In this document: piece after piece, positions 16,900 through 25,554 of the stretch
Layout of the letters: every line of letters begins with the position of its first letter
Position numbering within the stretch: the stretch's first letter is position 1
Assembly (NCBI GenBank): GCA_900539735.1
Contig: UQDE01000006.1
Location: forward strand, 4,855 to 68,854
Direction: 5' to 3'
DNA length: 64,000 nucleotides
Source: an uncultured Collinsella sp.
Lineage (GTDB): Bacteria > Actinomycetota > Coriobacteriia > Coriobacteriales > Coriobacteriaceae
Notes under the pieces: generated by a model
The model's input: the letters and a program-made list of their open reading frames with translations, nothing else
What the model was told of the DNA's origin: nothing
Databases searched by the model: none
Translations under genes and position numbers: made by a program

Positions 16900-18213
16900 C
16901 TACTTTAAGAACATGGCCATATATAACGGAAGCGTCACCTTTTTGCCGTCTCGGCCGACGTTGCCGTCTATCAGCTTGTACCCAAGGTTCACGTCCTGCC
17001 GCTCGAGCATGTCGTTGAGCGATACCGTAGATCCGCGCGAGGCCTTCACCTCAATGGGCACAACGCTCGCGTCGGGCGAGTCGACGAGAAACTCTATTTC
17101 CCTATCGCCCTTCTGCGACCGCCAATAGCGCAGAGCCACACCCCGCGCCGAAAGCATGCAGGCGACCAGGTTCTCGTAGAGGCCGCCTTTCATGGGACCC
17201 GCGAGCTTGTTGTTCACCACCGCTTCCAGCATTTCGAAGCCGTACATGGCCATGAGCACGCCCGTATCGGCGGCATAGAGGCGAAACTTCGTCCCATCTT
17301 CATAGGCGGCAAGAGGGAATTGGGCGGCGCTCACCGACTGGCACCGTCGCACCATACCTGCTCCCACGAGCCAATCCACGGACGAGCCAAATTTGCGCGC
17401 CGTTCCCCTGTTCTCGACCACGGAATACTGGAACTTCGTATTCTCCTTTGCGAGCTGGCGCGGCAACGATTCAAAGCACGCCCGCGCACGCCCGCGCTCG
17501 GGGGCTTGCGCGTATCGAGCCACGTCGTCGAGATACGAGGCGAGCAGCCTGCTTTGCTCGTCGAAAGCAACGGCGAAGTTGTCCGTCCGCGCAAAGGCGT
17601 CCACCACCGCAGGCATACCGCCGACCGCGAGGTACTCGCGCAGCATCTGCATCATCTTCTGATTCACCGCAACGGGCACGGGCATCAACGACTCATAGTA
17701 TTCCCGCAAATTGGCGATATCGTCCTCCCCATACCCGCGCGCCCAAAGGTACTCCTCAAAATCGAGGGGGCCCATTTCGACCTCTCGCTCGTACCCAACG
17801 GGAATGGAGGCGAGCGCAGCCTCCTCTTTGAACCGAATGCCCAAGAGCGAGCCCGACGCAACGACATCGCACCTGCCGTCGAGAGCGAGATACTTGAGCG
17901 CAGCGCGAGCACGTGGGCACTCCTGAATCTCGTCGAGGAAAAGAAGCGTTCGCCCTGGAACAAAGCGCACGCCGGACACGACGAGCGATATCTGCCGATA
18001 GATCGAGTCGGCATCGATTGGGCCATCGAACACCCGCTTAAGGTCCGGTGACCCAATGAAGTCTATGAAGATGAAGCTTTCGTAGTCCTGTCGCCCGAAC
18101 TCGGCGACGATATACGACTTGCCAACCTGTCGCGCACCCTTGATAAGAAGGCATTCGGCGCCCTTTTCCGCCCGCCACGAACGGAGGGCATCGAGCATCT
18201 TTCGCCTCAGCAT
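16900..18213 (-). CDS. AAA ATPase with C-terminal DUF4143 nuclease-like domain (paralogue 1)
   Basis: This protein has 437 residues. The N-terminal AAA_14-type domain has Walker A GARQVGKS near residue 30 and Walker B TLLFLDEIQE near 90. A sensor region ASGSLLG is followed by VGYEREVEMGPLDFEEYLWA. The C-terminal DUF4143 part ends in a PD-(D/E)xK-like signature, REIEFLVD ... VPIEVKAS, with the E/D and E-x-K residues all present. The start at 18213 has GAAGGA about 11 bases upstream; ATG 18225 is an alternative. Upstream lies a 32-bp-period repeat array. A second gene of the same family is at 34254. The biological role of this common family is not established. Confidence 0.88.
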   Translation of the reverse strand: MLRRKMLDALRSWRAEKGAECLLIKGARQVGKSYIVAEFGRQDYESFIFIDFIGSPDLKRVFDGPIDADSIYRQISLVVSGVRFVPGRTLLFLDEIQECPRARAALKYLALDGRCDVVASGSLLGIRFKEEAALASIPVGYEREVEMGPLDFEEYLWARGYGEDDIANLREYYESLMPVPVAVNQKMMQMLREYLAVGGMPAVVDAFARTDNFAVAFDEQSRLLASYLDDVARYAQAPERGRARACFESLPRQLAKENTKFQYSVVENRGTARKFGSSVDWLVGAGMVRRCQSVSAAQFPLAAYEDGTKFRLYAADTGVLMAMYGFEMLEAVVNNKLAGPMKGGLYENLVACMLSARGVALRYWRSQKGDREIEFLVDSPDASVVPIEVKASRGSTVSLNDMLERQDVNLGYKLIDGNVGRDGKKVTLPLYMAMFLK

Positions 18214-18240
18214 ACTACGCACCATCCTTCACCTGCGGTT

Positions 18241-18368
18241 TGCAGCTTTTCAGGATGGATTTTACCAACTTTTGCAGCTTTTCCGGGTGTATTTGGCCTA
18301 GATTTGCAGCTTTTCCGGGTCCAGACGGCTGCTTCGTGCAGCTTTTCCGGGCTTCTAGAGGGCGCGGC
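18241..18368. repeat. Four-copy direct repeat array, 32-bp period, upstream of DUF4143 ATPase 1
   Basis: TGCAGCTTTTC occurs at 18241, 18273, 18305 and 18337, exactly 32 bp apart. The last three copies extend to TGCAGCTTTTCCGGG. The 17-bp intervals between the conserved cores are unrelated to each other. The array begins 28 bp upstream of the preferred ATPase start, where promoter elements would be expected. In gene sense the core is CCCGGAAAAGCTGCA. Confidence 0.9.
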
Positions 18369-18429
18369 GCGCTTAGGAGCTGCAGAATCATAATCGCGTG
18401 CAAACGGCGGGCTAACATAGCCTTTCACC

Positions 18430-18468
18430 GAAAAGGGCGGGCGGCCGCGCCCTGCGACCACCCGCCCT
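18430..18468 (-). terminator. Rho-independent terminator of the adhesin gene
   Basis: On the minus strand AGGGCGGG (18461-18468) and CCCGCCCT (18434-18441) pair and are followed by TTTTC. The hairpin lies about 30 bp beyond the adhesin stop codon. Confidence 0.7.
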
Positions 18469-18496
18469 CAATCAAAGCCCTTCTCGGCCGCCGCAG

Positions 18497-21400
18497 CTAC
18501 CGGTTCCGGCGCCGCAGGATTACGCCTGCGGCGATCAGCACCACCGCGCCGCCCGCGATGCCACCCAGGGCCATCGGCGACAAGCTGGTATCGCCCATAT
18601 TCGGCAGACCCGGCTTCTCCTCCTTCGGCACCGGCGGCTTGCTCGGAGGATTCGTCGGCGGGTTGACTGGCGGGGTGGTCGGCGGCGTGTACGTGTTCTT
18701 GAACACCGGCGCCACGTCGCCGTCATAGGTTACCGTCGCCACCAGATGGCCCGCACCGTCGTCCGTCACCGTCACCGTTACCCGGTGCTCGGCCGCGTCG
18801 TACGTCACGTTCTTCTGACCGTCGTCCACCTCGGAGATGCTGTAGGCGTACGTCCCGGGCTTGTCGTACGAGATCGCCTCGAAGCCCACCGTGCCGTCCG
18901 CCACGTTCTTGGCGGTCTGCAGCACCTTGCCGTCGGCATCCTTCAGCTGGAAGGAGAACTGCCCTTCCTTAAGGTCTTCGCCGCTCAGCACCTTGGAGGC
19001 CCCCAGCTTCACCTCAGTCGCGGCCGGCGCGTAGCTGTTGCTGAATGCCACCGCATCCGCAGCCTTGCCGCCCTTGCTGTAGGCAACCTGCGCCTCCAGC
19101 GCGTGCGTCTCCGCATTCTCCGTCACCGTCACCGTCGCGGTAAAGACCGTCGTGTCGTAGGTGACGCCGTTCGCCGTCGCCCCTGCCCGCTCGGACACGG
19201 TGTAGACGTACGTCCCCACCTTGTCCAGCTGCAGCGGCGCGAAGCCAAACGTGCCGTCGGCGCCGTTCTGCACCGTCTGCACCACGTTACCGTCGGCGTC
19301 CTTCAGGTCGAAGGAGAACTCACCCTCGGCCAAGTCGCGGCCGGTCAGAGCCTTCGTTCCGGTAATCGTCGCCGTCGTTGCCGTCGGCGTGTAGATGTTG
19401 GTGAAGGTCAGATCCGCAGCCGTCTTGTTCGCCGTCGCGGTCAGCTGGCCGCTGCCGTCGTCGGTCACGCTCACCGTCACATCCAACACCGCATCGCTGT
19501 AAGTGATGGTGCCATCTTGGCCCGCAACCTCCTTCACCTGGTACGCATGCGAACCAGTCGCAGTGTACGAGATGGCCTTGAAGGTAAACGCCTTACCCAC
19601 GTTCTTGGTCCGGTCGATCTCCTGCCCGGTGGCCGCGTCAATCAGCGCGAACGTGAACTCGCCATCGGCGGGCGTCCGCGTGGTGGACGGGTCGGCATTC
19701 TCAAGCACCTTGGTGCCAGAGATCTGGTAGGAGGTCTGGCCCGGCTGGTAGCTGTTCGTAAACGTCATGGTGTTGGGGGTGACGCCGTTCTCGGTACCCT
19801 CGCTCGGCATCACCGTGGAGCTCTCCACCACCAGCTTGCCGTCGTTGTTGTCCTTCACCACGTAGGTCAGGGTGTACGTCTTGCCGGTGTAGGTCACGCC
19901 CGGCACGCCCGGCGCGTCGTCCGTCGGCTGCACCTCGCGGACCGTGTAGATAAAGGTGCCCGCATGGTCGAAGGTCAGCTCGTCGAAGGCAACCTTGCCG
20001 TCGGCGTCGTTCTTCTGGGTCTGAAGCACCTTGCCGTCGGGCCCCACCAGCTCGAACGCGAAGTCTCCCGCCTTCATCTGGTAGCTGCCGCCGTGCACGT
20101 CAACGCTCTTGGTGAGGGCGATCGCGCCGGAGACCGTCGCCTGTGCCTTGTAGGCGTTGGTGAAGGTGGGCTTCGTGGCGTCCTTGCCGTCGTAGGCAAC
20201 GCTCGCCCGCAGCGCGCCGGCGTTGTCCACGACCTTCACCACGGCATGGTGCACCGTATCGTCGTAGGTCACGTAGGCCAGGTCGCCCTTCCGCTCCACG
20301 ATGGTGTACTCGTGAGTACCCGGCTTCGCGTAGGAGAAGGCGTCGAAGCTGACGCTTCCGTCCTCGCCGTTCTCAGCGGTCTGGATGGGCTGCTTGCCCT
20401 TCAGCTGCTCAGCCGTCAGGTTGCCCTCGTACACATCGAAGGTGAACTCGCCGCCCTTGAGTACGATCGGCGTGTTGTCGTCCTTCTTCACGTACCTCTT
20501 CTGCGCACCGAGAGCCAGACCGGTCGCGGCCGGCTGGTAGTTGTTGGTGAAGGTCTCCGGGCCTGATGTGCTCGTAACGATCGCCTTCGCGTTCAGCGTG
20601 CCCGTCCCGTCGTCCTTAACCGTTACTTTGTAGGTGAGCGCATGGGTATCGTAGACCATGCCCGGCTCCGTGCCCGACTGTTCCACGATGGTGTAGGTGA
20701 AGTCCTTGCTCGCGGCGCCGTCCAAGTCGGAGAGCTGGAACTCGCGCGTGAAGCTGACCTTGCCGTTTGCATCGTTCTTCGCGGTGTCGAGCACGTTGCC
20801 GGCAGCGTCCTTCAGGTCGAAGGTGAACTCGCCGTCCGCGGGCTTCGTCGTGTGGTCGAAGCCGTCCGCAACCTTGATGGTCTTGGTCGCCGTCAGGGTT
20901 ACGGAACCCTTTGCGTCGTAGGTGTTGTTGAAGGTGGGAGCCGTAGCGGCACCGTCATAGGTGACGGTCACCTTCGTCTTGTTGTTGTCGCCCTGGTTCT
21001 GCTCTACCTTGACGTGGACCTTGACTTCCTTGGCGTCGTAGGCCACGCCGTCGACGGTCTGGCAGGCTTTCTCCTCCTTGAGCGTGTAGTCGTACTCGCC
21101 CAGGTTCAGGTTCTTGACGGCCAGCTCGACCTTGCCGCCCCGGTCGTTGGTGCCCTTGGCGACCTCGTTGCCGGCCTGGTCGTACAGGCCGAAGGTGAAC
21201 GCGTCGGCCGTCAGGTCCTTGCCCGTGAGGATCTTCGTCGCCTCGACGGTAACGTCCGTCGTCGGCTTCGAGTTGGTGAAGGTCGGAGCGTCGGCCTTGC
21301 CGTCGTAGGTGGCGGTCGCGCTCAGCGTGCCGTTCTTGTTATCGGTGACGCTAACGTGCACTTTCACCGTCTTGCCGTCGTAAACGATAGTCGGGTCGGT

Positions 21401-24400
21401 GCCTTCGACCTCCTTGATGGCGTAGTCGTGCTCACCAGCCTCGGTGTAATCAATGGCCGGGAAGGTGATGTCGCCATTGGCATCGTTCTTTTCTTCGGCG
21501 ACAACCTTATCGCCCTCCTTCACCTGGAATGAGAACTGCTGGTTCTCAAGGGTGCCGCCCGTAAATTGCTTCTTCGCCGCCAGGGTCACGGAACCCTTCG
21601 CAGCATAGCTGTTGTTGAAGGTGGCGAGGTTCACCTTGCCGTTCTTGACCTCAAGCGTCTCGCGCTTGTCATCGCCGCTCTTCTCCACCGTCACGCCTGT
21701 GACAGTCAGCTTGGCGTTCTTATCCTCGACCCTCACCGTGACGGTATAGGTCGAGGCGTCCATCGTCCAGCCGGAGTTCTGCACGCCGTCCACCGCCGCG
21801 TCGTCGTCGGCGTCGTGCGCCTCGGTGAGCGTGAACGTGTACGTACCGGCCTTGTTGAACTTCATGCCGGAGAAGTCGACCGTCTGGCCCTTGTCCTTGA
21901 TGATCTTGCCACTCGTGGCCTTGGACTCGGCATGCTCATTGCCCGCCAGAGCATCCGAGACTTTGAGGTCATCATCATCGATCTGCTTCTGCGTCTCTTC
22001 CGTGGCGGTCAGCGTGAACGAGAACGCCTTCTCCGTGCTCTCAACACCGGAGACCTTCTTCGTTACCTGCGGGGTCAGTTCGTCGCTAGCTTCCGCCTTG
22101 TAGGTGTTTGTGAACACCAGCTTGTTGGCTTCGGCCAACGTGCCGTCGGGTTTTTGCTTCTCGATCTCACCGGTGATACTATCGCCTGCGCCGGTCAGAT
22201 TCGTGGTACCCTGCTTGCGGCCGGTCAGCTTATAGCCCGCGGGCATCTTGTCTGCGCCGGTCAGCTCCTGCACCGCGTACTCGTCGCCCTCGCCAAGACC
22301 GTACACGCGAATCGTCTCGTCGGCCTTGATAGCATGGGTGTCGCCGTTCTTCAAATCGAACACGTCGCCGGCTTGCTTTCCGGCCCCAGCGTTCTTGAAC
22401 ACTGCAGCCTTGTAGGTCTTCCCCTCGGGCACGGTGAACTTGAAGGTGAACTCCGCGTCCTTATTGCCCGTCAGGCCATCGGGCAGGGCAACCTTCTTCG
22501 TCACCTCGAGGCTCGCCTCGCGTTCGTTCGCCACGCGCACGCAGGTGGCACCTGTGAACAGGGCGTTCAAATTCATGTCGTCCAGATTGGCACGGGCGCC
22601 CTTCGCATTAGTGTCACCAGGCACGTCCTGCGTGATGCCCATACGTATCCAGCCCGTCTCGGTCTCCAAGCGATAAGGTTTGCCTTCCTCGGTGGGCCCA
22701 TACTGGTAGACACGTCCGTTGGCGCCGTACTTGAGGTGCACCTCATCCTCGCCGCCCTTGACGTCATTGTTCCAGGAAAGGTTGTCGTTGCCGTCGAGCG
22801 TCCCGTCGGACGTCTGGCGCTGGCCCTTGATCCACGTGAGCGTGTTGTCGATGTCGCCCTCTGCGCCAAACTGGCCCAGGCTCTTCATGAGCGCGCCCGG
22901 GCCCACGAACGTCGAAACACCGTCATCGGCCGTACCAGCATCGGCATGGACGCCGTAATCGTCCACAATCACCTTGGTGAGCGTGTCGTTAAGCAGGAAG
23001 CCCTTGGGCGCCGAGACCTCCTTTAGGAAGTAGGTCCCCTTCACGAGCGGCCTGTTACCGTCGCTCGTATTCGGGAATATGCCCGCACCTTCGAGCGGAA
23101 CCGGGTTGCCGACCAACCCCGTCGTCAGGGTGTCAAAGGGGGTCTGCTCGCCATTGAGCATGACCTTGCCGTTCGCGTCTGTTGTCACCTGTCTGGAGGT
23201 GTACAGGGCGAACTTCGCCCCGTCAACGGGCTTACCCTCGGTATCGGTCTTCTGCACGAACAGGCGGTTCTGGATGTTCGTGACGAGCAGGCGCGTGGCG
23301 AACTGCCGCTTGAAGTTCGTGCCGTCTGCGATGCCGTCGCTGTACACGTGGACGGTGTTCTCGGGCTTCGCGTTGGCGATGGAGCTCTCCGTTGTGTGGT
23401 AGATGGCCACCGTGTACTCGGCATCCTTGCGGGCATCACCGCTCAGCAGGTAGTAGTACTTGGAGATGTCACCGGGCAGATTTTGAATCTCTACCTGGTA
23501 CTGGCCGCTCGTGTTGAGCGTGAAGGCGTGCAGGTCCTTCTTCGCCGCCTCGATAGCGCCGGCCTTGCTCGGCTTCTCGGCGAGGGTGTACCCCATTCCC
23601 GTCGATGGGTCGCCCGACACGGCGTACCAATTGTTCTGATTTTTGATATCTGCGTTTGCGCTTTTATCGCGCTTGAGCACCACAGCGAACAGTATGCCAG
23701 ACTTCAGGTTGACGGTCTCGTCGGACTTCGTCAGGTCATCATTCGCCTTGTACACGTTCACCGGTGCGGTGATGGTCTCCTTCGCGCCGGCAAACGCACC
23801 AGTCTTCCACACGACGCTGTCCGCATCCATACCGCCGCGGTTGATGATGACGCCGCCCGCGCCGTTCTCAGCGCTCGCGGGCACGTACTCGAGCTGCATG
23901 CTGCCACCTGTCGCCGTGAGACTCGAGCGGTATCCCTCCGGCACGCGCGTCTCCTTCAGGAGGTAGTACTTGTTACCGTGATTCTTGTTGTAGAGATCGT
24001 CGAAGTTGATGACGCCGTTGTCATCGTCGTTCGTGAGCGTTAGGCGGCCGGCCTCGTCCGTGGTGCCGGAGCCGAGGAGCGTGCCCTCGGTCTGGAAGTC
24101 CTTGTCGGTCTTATAAAGCTTGAACTCGGCACCCTGTACGAACTTGCCGTCCTGGTCGAACTTGATGATGTCGGACTCGGGCACCGTCACGAGGTTGAAC
24201 TTGAGCTTCATATTGGAGTCGGTGGCGCCGCGCTCCAGGTAGAAGAACTTGAGGGTGTGGTTGGTGCCGTCGGCGAAGGTATTGCTGTTCCAATTCTCGG
24301 CTGAGCCGCCCTTGCCTGCCGCCTGGAACTTGCTCCGCAGCGTGCCGTTTGCGGAACCGTTAACGGTGATTTCGCCCGTTTGGAAGTTAATGGTCAGCTC

Positions 24401-25261
24401 AGCACGGGTGTGGATGCCGCCAATGTCGCCCACGAGGACATCGTCGATGAACACCCAGACGTCATCATCGCCGGCGAACTCAAAGGTCATGGCATCTTTA
24501 CCGTTCGCCAGGCCGCCGTTGGGCTGCACGAATCGCGTGGACATTGAGAGGCCGAAATAATGGTTGAGGGGATTGCCATCGTTATATTGCGAGTCGCCGA
24601 CGTTCTGCGACGTAATGCCGTTCGGGACGAGCCCGCTGCTCCCCTCCTTGAATACCTCATTGGCCGCATCGAAGGGGAAGAACTGGCCTACTGTATGAGG
24701 CTCAGCCCCCGCCTGCTTAACGCCGGGGGCATCGTATACATCAAATGCATTCTTATTGGCGTTGTACGCCGCGTAGTTCTGCGAGCTGTCATACTCGTAG
24801 TAGCCGCCCTTGACCTGCAACAGACCCGTCACACCCATATGGGATATCTTGCCCGTCTGGATGGAGGAATCAAACAGGTAGCCGAGGGATTCTCCATCCC
24901 AGCTGTTGGTGAGTTTCGGGTAACCGCCGGTAAGAACGTTGTTCACGATACCGAAGCGAGGAGAGGAGCCGCCCGTATACCGATTGAGATCATCACTGGC
25001 TCCCTGATCCTTGAACTGGAAGCGGTGATCCTTGTTGATGCCGTCGGATCCACTGACCGACAGGTGATCCTCCGAATTCACCCAGTAATCAAACAGGTTG
25101 ATTGTTGTCCCCGAAGGCGAGGTCGTCGGAACCGTGTGGTCCGAAATTGCCGCCTCGGCACGAAGCGGCAGGAAGAAACTCGCCGTCAGCGCGACGGCGA
25201 GGGCCAGAACAATCGCATATGGCGAAACCGGGCGCAGCCCACGACGACGGCCATAAGACAT
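18497..25261 (-). CDS. Giant sortase-anchored pilin-like adhesin with nine isopeptide-type repeats
   Basis: This is a 2254-residue predicted surface protein. The signal peptide ends LPLRAEA-A near residue 37. A fibro-slime/PA14-like domain covers about residues 90-330 (DDDVWVFIDDVLVGDIGG). Two SpaA/Cna-B modules follow near 360 and 660 (KFVQGAEFKLYK, KPVDGAKFALY). A DUF7601-like module follows. Nine FctA/Spy0128-type repeats of about 125 residues cover about 1060-2190, each ending in FTN-Y-like motifs that supply the isopeptide Asn. The C-terminus has a Pro-rich wall spacer, LPNMG near residue 2217, a membrane helix and RRRNR. ATG 25261 has a weak ribosome-binding site; a small upstream ORF precedes it. 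No sortase is in the window. Confidence 0.93.
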   Translation of the reverse strand: MSYGRRRGLRPVSPYAIVLALAVALTASFFLPLRAEAAISDHTVPTTSPSGTTINLFDYWVNSEDHLSVSGSDGINKDHRFQFKDQGASDDLNRYTGGSSPRFGIVNNVLTGGYPKLTNSWDGESLGYLFDSSIQTGKISHMGVTGLLQVKGGYYEYDSSQNYAAYNANKNAFDVYDAPGVKQAGAEPHTVGQFFPFDAANEVFKEGSSGLVPNGITSQNVGDSQYNDGNPLNHYFGLSMSTRFVQPNGGLANGKDAMTFEFAGDDDVWVFIDDVLVGDIGGIHTRAELTINFQTGEITVNGSANGTLRSKFQAAGKGGSAENWNSNTFADGTNHTLKFFYLERGATDSNMKLKFNLVTVPESDIIKFDQDGKFVQGAEFKLYKTDKDFQTEGTLLGSGTTDEAGRLTLTNDDDNGVINFDDLYNKNHGNKYYLLKETRVPEGYRSSLTATGGSMQLEYVPASAENGAGGVIINRGGMDADSVVWKTGAFAGAKETITAPVNVYKANDDLTKSDETVNLKSGILFAVVLKRDKSANADIKNQNNWYAVSGDPSTGMGYTLAEKPSKAGAIEAAKKDLHAFTLNTSGQYQVEIQNLPGDISKYYYLLSGDARKDAEYTVAIYHTTESSIANAKPENTVHVYSDGIADGTNFKRQFATRLLVTNIQNRLFVQKTDTEGKPVDGAKFALYTSRQVTTDANGKVMLNGEQTPFDTLTTGLVGNPVPLEGAGIFPNTSDGNRPLVKGTYFLKEVSAPKGFLLNDTLTKVIVDDYGVHADAGTADDGVSTFVGPGALMKSLGQFGAEGDIDNTLTWIKGQRQTSDGTLDGNDNLSWNNDVKGGEDEVHLKYGANGRVYQYGPTEEGKPYRLETETGWIRMGITQDVPGDTNAKGARANLDDMNLNALFTGATCVRVANEREASLEVTKKVALPDGLTGNKDAEFTFKFTVPEGKTYKAAVFKNAGAGKQAGDVFDLKNGDTHAIKADETIRVYGLGEGDEYAVQELTGADKMPAGYKLTGRKQGTTNLTGAGDSITGEIEKQKPDGTLAEANKLVFTNTYKAEASDELTPQVTKKVSGVESTEKAFSFTLTATEETQKQIDDDDLKVSDALAGNEHAESKATSGKIIKDKGQTVDFSGMKFNKAGTYTFTLTEAHDADDDAAVDGVQNSGWTMDASTYTVTVRVEDKNAKLTVTGVTVEKSGDDKRETLEVKNGKVNLATFNNSYAAKGSVTLAAKKQFTGGTLENQQFSFQVKEGDKVVAEEKNDANGDITFPAIDYTEAGEHDYAIKEVEGTDPTIVYDGKTVKVHVSVTDNKNGTLSATATYDGKADAPTFTNSKPTTDVTVEATKILTGKDLTADAFTFGLYDQAGNEVAKGTNDRGGKVELAVKNLNLGEYDYTLKEEKACQTVDGVAYDAKEVKVHVKVEQNQGDNNKTKVTVTYDGAATAPTFNNTYDAKGSVTLTATKTIKVADGFDHTTKPADGEFTFDLKDAAGNVLDTAKNDANGKVSFTREFQLSDLDGAASKDFTYTIVEQSGTEPGMVYDTHALTYKVTVKDDGTGTLNAKAIVTSTSGPETFTNNYQPAATGLALGAQKRYVKKDDNTPIVLKGGEFTFDVYEGNLTAEQLKGKQPIQTAENGEDGSVSFDAFSYAKPGTHEYTIVERKGDLAYVTYDDTVHHAVVKVVDNAGALRASVAYDGKDATKPTFTNAYKAQATVSGAIALTKSVDVHGGSYQMKAGDFAFELVGPDGKVLQTQKNDADGKVAFDELTFDHAGTFIYTVREVQPTDDAPGVPGVTYTGKTYTLTYVVKDNNDGKLVVESSTVMPSEGTENGVTPNTMTFTNSYQPGQTSYQISGTKVLENADPSTTRTPADGEFTFALIDAATGQEIDRTKNVGKAFTFKAISYTATGSHAYQVKEVAGQDGTITYSDAVLDVTVSVTDDGSGQLTATANKTAADLTFTNIYTPTATTATITGTKALTGRDLAEGEFSFDLKDADGNVVQTVQNGADGTFGFAPLQLDKVGTYVYTVSERAGATANGVTYDTTVFTATVTVTENAETHALEAQVAYSKGGKAADAVAFSNSYAPAATEVKLGASKVLSGEDLKEGQFSFQLKDADGKVLQTAKNVADGTVGFEAISYDKPGTYAYSISEVDDGQKNVTYDAAEHRVTVTVTDDGAGHLVATVTYDGDVAPVFKNTYTPPTTPPVNPPTNPPSKPPVPKEEKPGLPNMGDTSLSPMALGGIAGGAVVLIAAGVILRRRNR

Positions 25262-25308
25262 GACGGACCACCGCTCGCGTGGCCGGTGTTCACCAAGAAG
25301 TTCCCTGC

Positions 25309-25368
25309 TTAGACACCCCCGGTAGCAATATTCACGAGTCGAGACGTCGTCTCTCTGAGCTCCTGCAT
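25309..25368 (-). CDS. Possible 19-residue upstream ORF in the adhesin leader
   Basis: ATG at 25368 has a strong GGGGAGGAAATT ribosome-binding site and encodes MQELRETTSRLVNIATGGV, ending 47 bp before the adhesin ATG. It is in a different frame from the adhesin. The adhesin itself has no comparable ribosome-binding site, so this could be a leader peptide controlling its translation. No codon bias or homolog supports it as a functional protein. Confidence 0.35.
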   Translation of the reverse strand: MQELRETTSRLVNIATGGV

Positions 25369-25478
25369 AATTTCCTCCCCAGTCACACGGCGACCTGCCC
25401 GGGCGCTCCCCGGGGGCCGAGGCAGTCTGGCACATGCCCGCAGTCGTTCAAGGAATACCAACCCCAGCATATGTCTCT

Positions 25479-25490
25479 TAAGATATCTTA
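25479..25490. promoter_or_regulatory. 12-bp perfect palindrome upstream of the adhesin
   Basis: TAAGATATCTTA is a perfect palindrome in the short AT-rich gap between the M20 peptidase stop and the adhesin leader. It may be an operator. No convincing -35/-10 pair could be assigned. Confidence 0.3.
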
Positions 25491-25554
25491 GTCTTTTTCT
25501 ATGACAGTTTTTGTCTCATTACCGATGAAATCGGCTCAGTCCCTCTGTCACATG

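Noticed and set aside
18207..18461. Small minus-strand ORF covering the 32-bp repeats
   Set aside because: It has no ribosome-binding site, its sequence is a by-product of the repeats, and it overlaps the terminator and the ATPase start.
18746..24043. Several long open frames on the plus strand opposite the adhesin
   Set aside because: They arise from the GC-rich codon bias of the repeat-containing gene, lack ribosome-binding sites and show no family motifs, while the minus frame gives a complete domain series.
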